This document shows positions 60,754-64,000 of a stretch of DNA of 64,000 nucleotides, piece after piece; the stretch's first letter is position 1, and each line of letters begins with the position of its first letter. This DNA comes from CAZVBV01 sp964578905 (GTDB lineage: Bacteria; Patescibacteriota; Gracilibacteria; UBA4473). A model generated the notes under the pieces. That model saw nothing but the letters and a program-made list of their open reading frames with translations, did not search any database and was not told the DNA's origin. The position numbers and the translations under genes are program-made. The stretch is taken from positions 44,245 through 108,244 of the forward strand of contig CAZOER010000001.1 of the NCBI GenBank assembly GCA_964578905.1, in the 5' to 3' direction.

Positions 60754-60782
60754 ATTATTGAGGAATGCTTCTTTTTGGGCAA
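60754..60782 (-). promoter_or_regulatory. Promoter of pyrF, leaderless layout
   Basis: On the minus strand: TTGCCC (60782-60777), a 17-nt spacer and AATAAT (60759-60754), then 7 nt to ATG 60746. It begins directly after the terminator of the upstream candidate RNA. Confidence 0.6.
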
Positions 60783-60783
60783 T

Positions 60784-61031
60784 AAAAAAGAGGCTCCCAC
60801 GTACAACCTCTCTTACCCTATTAATCGTCTGTATTCACCTAAATACAACGAAAGTGGTTGTGTGGGAGCCAAAAAACATTGGCACTTTGTCTTGGATTTT
60901 TCGCTCTACGAAAATCATCCTCATTTTGACGTTCTAGTATCAATTGATTTATTAATTCCCCGGAAAAATCCGTGGAATGACAAAGCACCAAATATTGGTG
61001 CAAGAATTAGTAAAGAACAATACTTGCTACG
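60784..61031 (-). ncRNA. Candidate structured small RNA 1 (about 250 nt)
   Basis: On the minus strand: promoter TTGACA-16-TATAAA (61065-61038), then about 250 nt with four hairpins, then a terminator. Hairpins: GCACCAA-TAT-TTGGTGC; ATTCCaCGG-attttt-CCGgGGAAT (shared with the dispersed palindromic repeat); GATTTTCG-TAGAG-CGAAAAATC; and the terminator, a stem of 15 bp with a 2-nt bulge (60792-60808 with 60856-60870) that has an inner TGTATT/AATACA stem and is followed by TCTTTTTTATT. An open frame of 29 codons (MRMIFVERK...) is also possible inside. It is not tmRNA, RNase P RNA or SRP RNA by any motif I know. Confidence 0.5.
60792..60870 (-). terminator. Large stem-loop terminator (also part of candidate RNA 1)
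   Basis: GGCTCCCAC-ACAACC pairs with GGTTGT-ac-GTGGGAGCC (15 bp with a 2-nt bulge) across a 47-nt loop, followed on the minus strand by TCTTTTTTATT. Confidence 0.65.
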
Positions 61032-61037
61032 AAGAGC

Positions 61038-61065
61038 TTTATAACCTCCTCTTTTTATTTGTCAA
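61038..61065 (-). promoter_or_regulatory. Promoter of candidate RNA 1
   Basis: On the minus strand: TTGACA (61065-61060), a 16-nt spacer and TATAAA (61043-61038). It begins just after the U run of the preceding hairpin. Confidence 0.65.
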
Positions 61066-61069
61066 TTTC

Positions 61070-61165
61070 AAAAAAGAGAAGGTGCCCATTCTTTTTCCCT
61101 TTTTCTCTCTGATTTCTCTTCACCCCTGGCAAGAAGTCATCGAGACAAAAGGAGAATATGGCACC
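61070..61165 (-). ncRNA. Candidate small hairpin RNA 2 (about 95 nt)
   Basis: On the minus strand, TTTACA-17-TAATAC (61197-61169) is followed by a single long hairpin: GGTGCC at 61165-61160 pairs with GGCACC at 61086-61081, and the pyrimidine-rich 5' arm pairs with the purine-rich 3' arm beyond a bulge. A TTCTCTTTTTT tail ends it at 61070. The apical region contains GCCAGG, as in SRP RNA, but the GGAAGCAGC block diagnostic of SRP RNA is missing. No open frame is convincing. The rest of this gap, 61198-61283, shows nothing I recognise. Confidence 0.45.
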
Positions 61166-61283
61166 TCCGTATTAATAGATAGAAGGTTTGTTGTAAATCC
61201 CCGAACCATGAAATCTTGTTTTAAGTATAAAAACATAAAATCAAATGAATTTACAATCAATCACACTCTATCTGTGCCCCCTT

Positions 61284-63794
61284 TTACTTCTTTTTTTCCG
61301 ACTTGTCAACCACATCCTTTTTTGGAGCCGGCTTCTTCACTTCTTCTTTTTTATCCGCCCCGTCTTTCTGCACTTTTCGTTTATCCTGTTCTGGTCGTGC
61401 CCATCGTGCAATCTTGCTTTCTACCTCTTCTCGTGGTTTAGCGTATCGCTGTCGTGAGAATTTCACCACTTTCTCTCGTCGCACTTCTGGATCTTCTTCA
61501 TCGATAATAACCGGTGGTGGAAGAGTCGCTCCTGAGAATACGGTGCTCGTCATTCCTTCTACCATGATCCGGTTGTACACCTCGTATTTTGGAAGAGAGG
61601 CAAGGTCGATTGGCAAGATTACTTCTTCATCAAATTGCTCTGAGAAAACTTTCGCATCGTCGATTCCAATCTGGAATGAAATCAAACTTCCCACGTTTCC
61701 AAACACCGCCGCCTGCACTTCCTCTGACATCTGTGCCACGTACTGATTCGCCATGGTGAGGTTGAGTCGGTACTTTCGGGCTTCAGAAAGAATGGTTGCA
61801 AAGGAGTCCGTCGCAAAGTTCTGAAACTCATCCACGTACAAGTAGAAATCTTTTCTATCTTTCTCTGGAATATCCGCTCGGCTCATCGCGTCGAGTTGGA
61901 ACTTGGTCACGAGGAGTGATCCCAACATCGAAGAATTGTCTTCTCCGATTTTTCCTTTCGATAAATTCACAATCACAATCTTCCCCGTGTCCATCGCGAA
62001 CCGCAGATCGAGTGTTGATTTTGGTTGCCCGACAATGTTTCGGATCACAGGGGTGGAAAGAAACTGTCCCACTTTATTCTGGATCGGTCCAACCGCTTCG
62101 GCTAATTTCTGAGGCGCTAACGCACTAAATTCTGTCTCCCAAAAACTCCGCACCATCGGGTCTTCCACGTAGTGAAGAATTTTGGCTCGGTACACTTTGT
62201 CCACCAACATTCTCGTAATTCCGAGCATCGTGGTGTCAGGCGCTTCGACGAGTGCGAGCACGGTATTTCTCAAGAAGTGCTCCAGTCTTGGTCCCCAAGA
62301 ATCAATGTTCAATTTTTTAATTACCCCAATAAGTCCTGATGCAATCAGTCCTCGTTGTTCTGCGTTTTTCCCTTCCAGCACGTTGAATGCTACCGGGAAA
62401 TCTCGGTCGGATGGATCAAAAAGAATCACATCGTTCGTTCGTTTCTTTGGTACAAATCGCAACACCGCTTCTGCCAAATCTCCATGAGGATCAATAACCG
62501 CGACTCCTTTTCCCGCTTCGATGTCGGAAAAAATCATGTTTTCCAAAAGTGTTGATTTCCCCATTCCCGTCTTCCCGATGATGTACACGTGTCGTCGTCG
62601 GTCGTCTGGTCGGATTCCATATTTCACAGCGTGGTCTCTGAAGTTTGTCTGTCCGAGCAAGGTCACATCCTTCTCGCTGTCATCTGGCAATTCCGCTGGC
62701 GGTTCGAGTTTTGCGTTTTCCACCCACGTAATACGAGGCGTGCTCACTGAAATCGTCGGCAGGTGATACATGGTCGCAAGTTCTTCTTGAGAAAGAACAA
62801 ACGGTGCGTGCACAGACCGATGAATAACTTTGTGAAAGAGTCTTGATGAATCTCCGTGGGCAAATTTCCCTACCAAAAACCGATTCATTTGCGGAGCATC
62901 AAACTGGTGAAACGTCCCTGCAATCTCTCTCAACTTCGCTTCGGCGTGAAGGTCGTCTCGATCAGAATGCACGTACAGCGCTCGCACATTTACGGCAAAA
63001 GCGAGTCTGGAAATCTTATCAAATGCCGCTGAGTAAATCGTTTCTCGATCGTGGCGACCTGAGGATGTTCGCTCATCTACTTCTAAACTATCGTCGTCTA
63101 AATCTTTTCGTCCTGACGATCCATCGGCTCCTTTTTTCCATGCAAAGAGCAGGTGCAATAATCTCCACATCGGAGCTCGCGTGATCCTCACCCATCGACG
63201 TGTATCGAGACGCGTCCATTGGTAAAAATCTCGGAACCAATTCCATTGCCAAATTCCGCTTCGTACCACGTGTTTCAAGGCATTGTCCGCGGCTTCTTGC
63301 CATCGTGATCCCACGGGATTGATAACAAACTGCACCACGGCAGTATCATTTTTGTGAGGCAAATGAGAAAGCGCTGAGGTTACTGCCCCAAGCGGATCTT
63401 GGAATTCTCGTGAATTAGAATCATCAAATTGCGGGTATCGTTTAAACGGAAACACCCACGGGTTGTAGGGTTTGAGCGTCGTCGCGATTACTTTTTTCTT
63501 TTCGATAAGTTTCTTTGTGAAATAATCCGTCACCTCTTCGATTTCCACTTCTTTGTACTGTGCATAGAACTGCGAAGACACCAGTGTTCTCAAGTGTGCC
63601 GGCACCACCACATAAAAATGGATGCGTCCCCCAGTACACACAATTTCAAAACTGATCGTTTCTCGTCCTCCCTTTTTTGCTTCTTTGGAAAGGAGTCCAT
63701 GAAGACTCGCAAGTATTTGTTCAAAGGCCAATGGCCCTCTTTCGTTTTTTTTCGGTACCGATAATCTCAACACTGTTTGTTTCGCTTTTGTCAT
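61284..63794 (-). CDS. TraG/VirB4-like membrane ATPase, copy 2
   Basis: An 836-residue protein similar in plan to the protein at 41375-43852: an N-terminal divergent region, then an ATPase domain with Walker A IGKTGMGKSTL (about 418-428), AVIDPHGDLAEAV, VILFDPSDRD, and LYVDEFQNFATDS (DEFQNF). Unlike copy 1 it lacks an obvious N-terminal membrane helix and ends in a highly basic Lys/Glu/Pro tail of about 40 residues. Start 63794 (MTKAKQ) is preferred over 63818; TTGCGT-17-TATAAA lies about 35 nt upstream. It may work with copy 1 or as an independent DNA-translocating or pilus ATPase. Confidence 0.78.
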   Translation of the reverse strand: MTKAKQTVLRLSVPKKNERGPLAFEQILASLHGLLSKEAKKGGRETISFEIVCTGGRIHFYVVVPAHLRTLVSSQFYAQYKEVEIEEVTDYFTKKLIEKKKVIATTLKPYNPWVFPFKRYPQFDDSNSREFQDPLGAVTSALSHLPHKNDTAVVQFVINPVGSRWQEAADNALKHVVRSGIWQWNWFRDFYQWTRLDTRRWVRITRAPMWRLLHLLFAWKKGADGSSGRKDLDDDSLEVDERTSSGRHDRETIYSAAFDKISRLAFAVNVRALYVHSDRDDLHAEAKLREIAGTFHQFDAPQMNRFLVGKFAHGDSSRLFHKVIHRSVHAPFVLSQEELATMYHLPTISVSTPRITWVENAKLEPPAELPDDSEKDVTLLGQTNFRDHAVKYGIRPDDRRRHVYIIGKTGMGKSTLLENMIFSDIEAGKGVAVIDPHGDLAEAVLRFVPKKRTNDVILFDPSDRDFPVAFNVLEGKNAEQRGLIASGLIGVIKKLNIDSWGPRLEHFLRNTVLALVEAPDTTMLGITRMLVDKVYRAKILHYVEDPMVRSFWETEFSALAPQKLAEAVGPIQNKVGQFLSTPVIRNIVGQPKSTLDLRFAMDTGKIVIVNLSKGKIGEDNSSMLGSLLVTKFQLDAMSRADIPEKDRKDFYLYVDEFQNFATDSFATILSEARKYRLNLTMANQYVAQMSEEVQAAVFGNVGSLISFQIGIDDAKVFSEQFDEEVILPIDLASLPKYEVYNRIMVEGMTSTVFSGATLPPPVIIDEEDPEVRREKVVKFSRQRYAKPREEVESKIARWARPEQDKRKVQKDGADKKEEVKKPAPKKDVVDKSEKKK

Positions 63795-63860
63795 TCCTTT
63801 TTTTTTGCAAAATTTCACCGCTTTTTATAGCCCTAAATCGGAAAAAACGCAATCCCCGAA

Positions 63861-63888
63861 TTGACAAAAACTCTTCTCTTCCTACAAT
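63861..63888 (+). promoter_or_regulatory. Promoter of tRNA-Leu
   Basis: TTGACA (63861-63866), a 16-nt spacer and TACAAT (63883-63888), about 60 nt ahead of the tRNA. A CCTCCC...GGGAGG hairpin (63923-63942) lies between. Confidence 0.75.
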
Positions 63889-63950
63889 CCCGCCGTTCTT
63901 TGAACGATTTTGTTTTCATGCACCTCCCCTTGAATACGGGAGGCGCGAAC

Positions 63951-64000
63951 GCACGAGTGGCGAAACGGTAGACGCGCTAGCTTGAGGGGCTAGTGAGAAT
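63951..64000 (+). tRNA. tRNA-Leu (GAG), partial at window end
   Basis: The first 50 nt match a class II tRNA: acceptor 5' strand GCACGAG, TG, D arm GCG...CGC with AACGGTAGA, anticodon stem CTAGC/GCTAG and loop TTGAGGG (anticodon GAG). The variable arm begins and the gene continues past the edge, so the 3' half was not checked. Confidence 0.85.

Noticed and set aside
60881..61283. tmRNA or SRP RNA in the gap upstream of pyrF
   Set aside because: No tRNA-like end or tag frame for tmRNA, and no GGAAGCAGC block for SRP RNA. The structured units are listed only as unclassified candidates.
60977..61441. Open frame of 154 codons on the plus strand
   Set aside because: Its second half is antisense to the TraG-like ATPase gene, and the first half overlaps the minus-strand promoters and hairpins. 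The hydrophobic composition looks like a shadow frame.
1..64000. CRISPR array, insertion sequence, prophage or integrase
   Set aside because: I saw no regularly spaced direct repeats and no transposase, integrase or phage structural genes. The repeats found are short palindromic elements.

Overview
The window looks like part of a chromosome from a Patescibacteria (CPR) bacterium. It has densely packed housekeeping genes, short intergenic gaps, an alanyl-tRNA synthetase without the C-Ala domain, a DUF4012 protein, a very cysteine-rich protein of a type I associate with CPR genomes, type IV pilus-like genes, two TraG/VirB4-like membrane ATPases and S-layer-homology surface proteins. TGA is a stop codon here: valS and the UvrD-like helicase both end in TGA inside ATGA overlaps. 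The UGA=Gly code of Gracilibacteria/Absconditabacteria is therefore excluded. A Peregrinibacteria-like lineage is possible, but I cannot prove it from this sequence. I see no rRNA, CRISPR array, integrase, transposase or phage genes.

Layout. 1-9.6 kb: end of a possible RmuC, a half-length PurL, a hypothetical gene, PilB, a PIG-L deacetylase, LepA, and a cluster of three prepilin-like genes. 9.7-18.5 kb: gltX and a 2465-residue secreted SLH protein. 18.6-30.9 kb: cyclophilin, membrane and FecR-like proteins, a divergent ABC ATPase/Fur pair, RNase Y, TrmB, GlyA, a UvrD-like helicase and a DUF192 protein. 31-36.5 kb: valS with an internal histidine-phosphatase domain, an MsrQ-like membrane protein, and a Kazal+SLH surface protein. 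36.5-41.4 kb: a small protein with an SSB-like tail, RmlB, tRNA-Thr, tRNA-Asn, an RNA methylase, a cold-shock protein and a phosphohexomutase. 41.4-49.6 kb, all on the minus strand: TraG-like ATPase, Map, Adk, NrdR, SmpB, the Cys-rich protein and DnaG. 49.9-60.7 kb: RNase P RNA, RmlD, a DUF4012 protein, an FtsL-like protein, ClpC, a KH-R3H protein, AlaRS, a methyltransferase and PyrF. 60.8-64 kb: two candidate small RNA genes, a second TraG-like ATPase and the start of tRNA-Leu.

How the genes work together. Translation and RNA metabolism dominate (GltX, ValRS, AlaRS, LepA, SmpB, Map, RNase Y, RNase P RNA, TrmB, KH-R3H). A surface theme recurs: pilus ATPase and pseudopilins, two SLH proteins, and dTDP-rhamnose (RmlB, RmlD) and hexose-phosphate steps for a glycan. 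Many genes show a sigma-70-type promoter whose -10 hexamer ends only 6-9 nt before the ATG, which predicts leaderless mRNAs. I used that spacing to choose several start codons.

Most striking items: the ValRS/histidine-phosphatase fusion, the leaderless promoter pattern with one palindromic -35 shared by divergent genes, two tandem promoter-hairpin-terminator units at 60.8-61.2 kb, palindromic repeats including one inserted in frame in alaS, a DnaG that has lost its zinc ligands, and a Kazal-domain S-layer protein.
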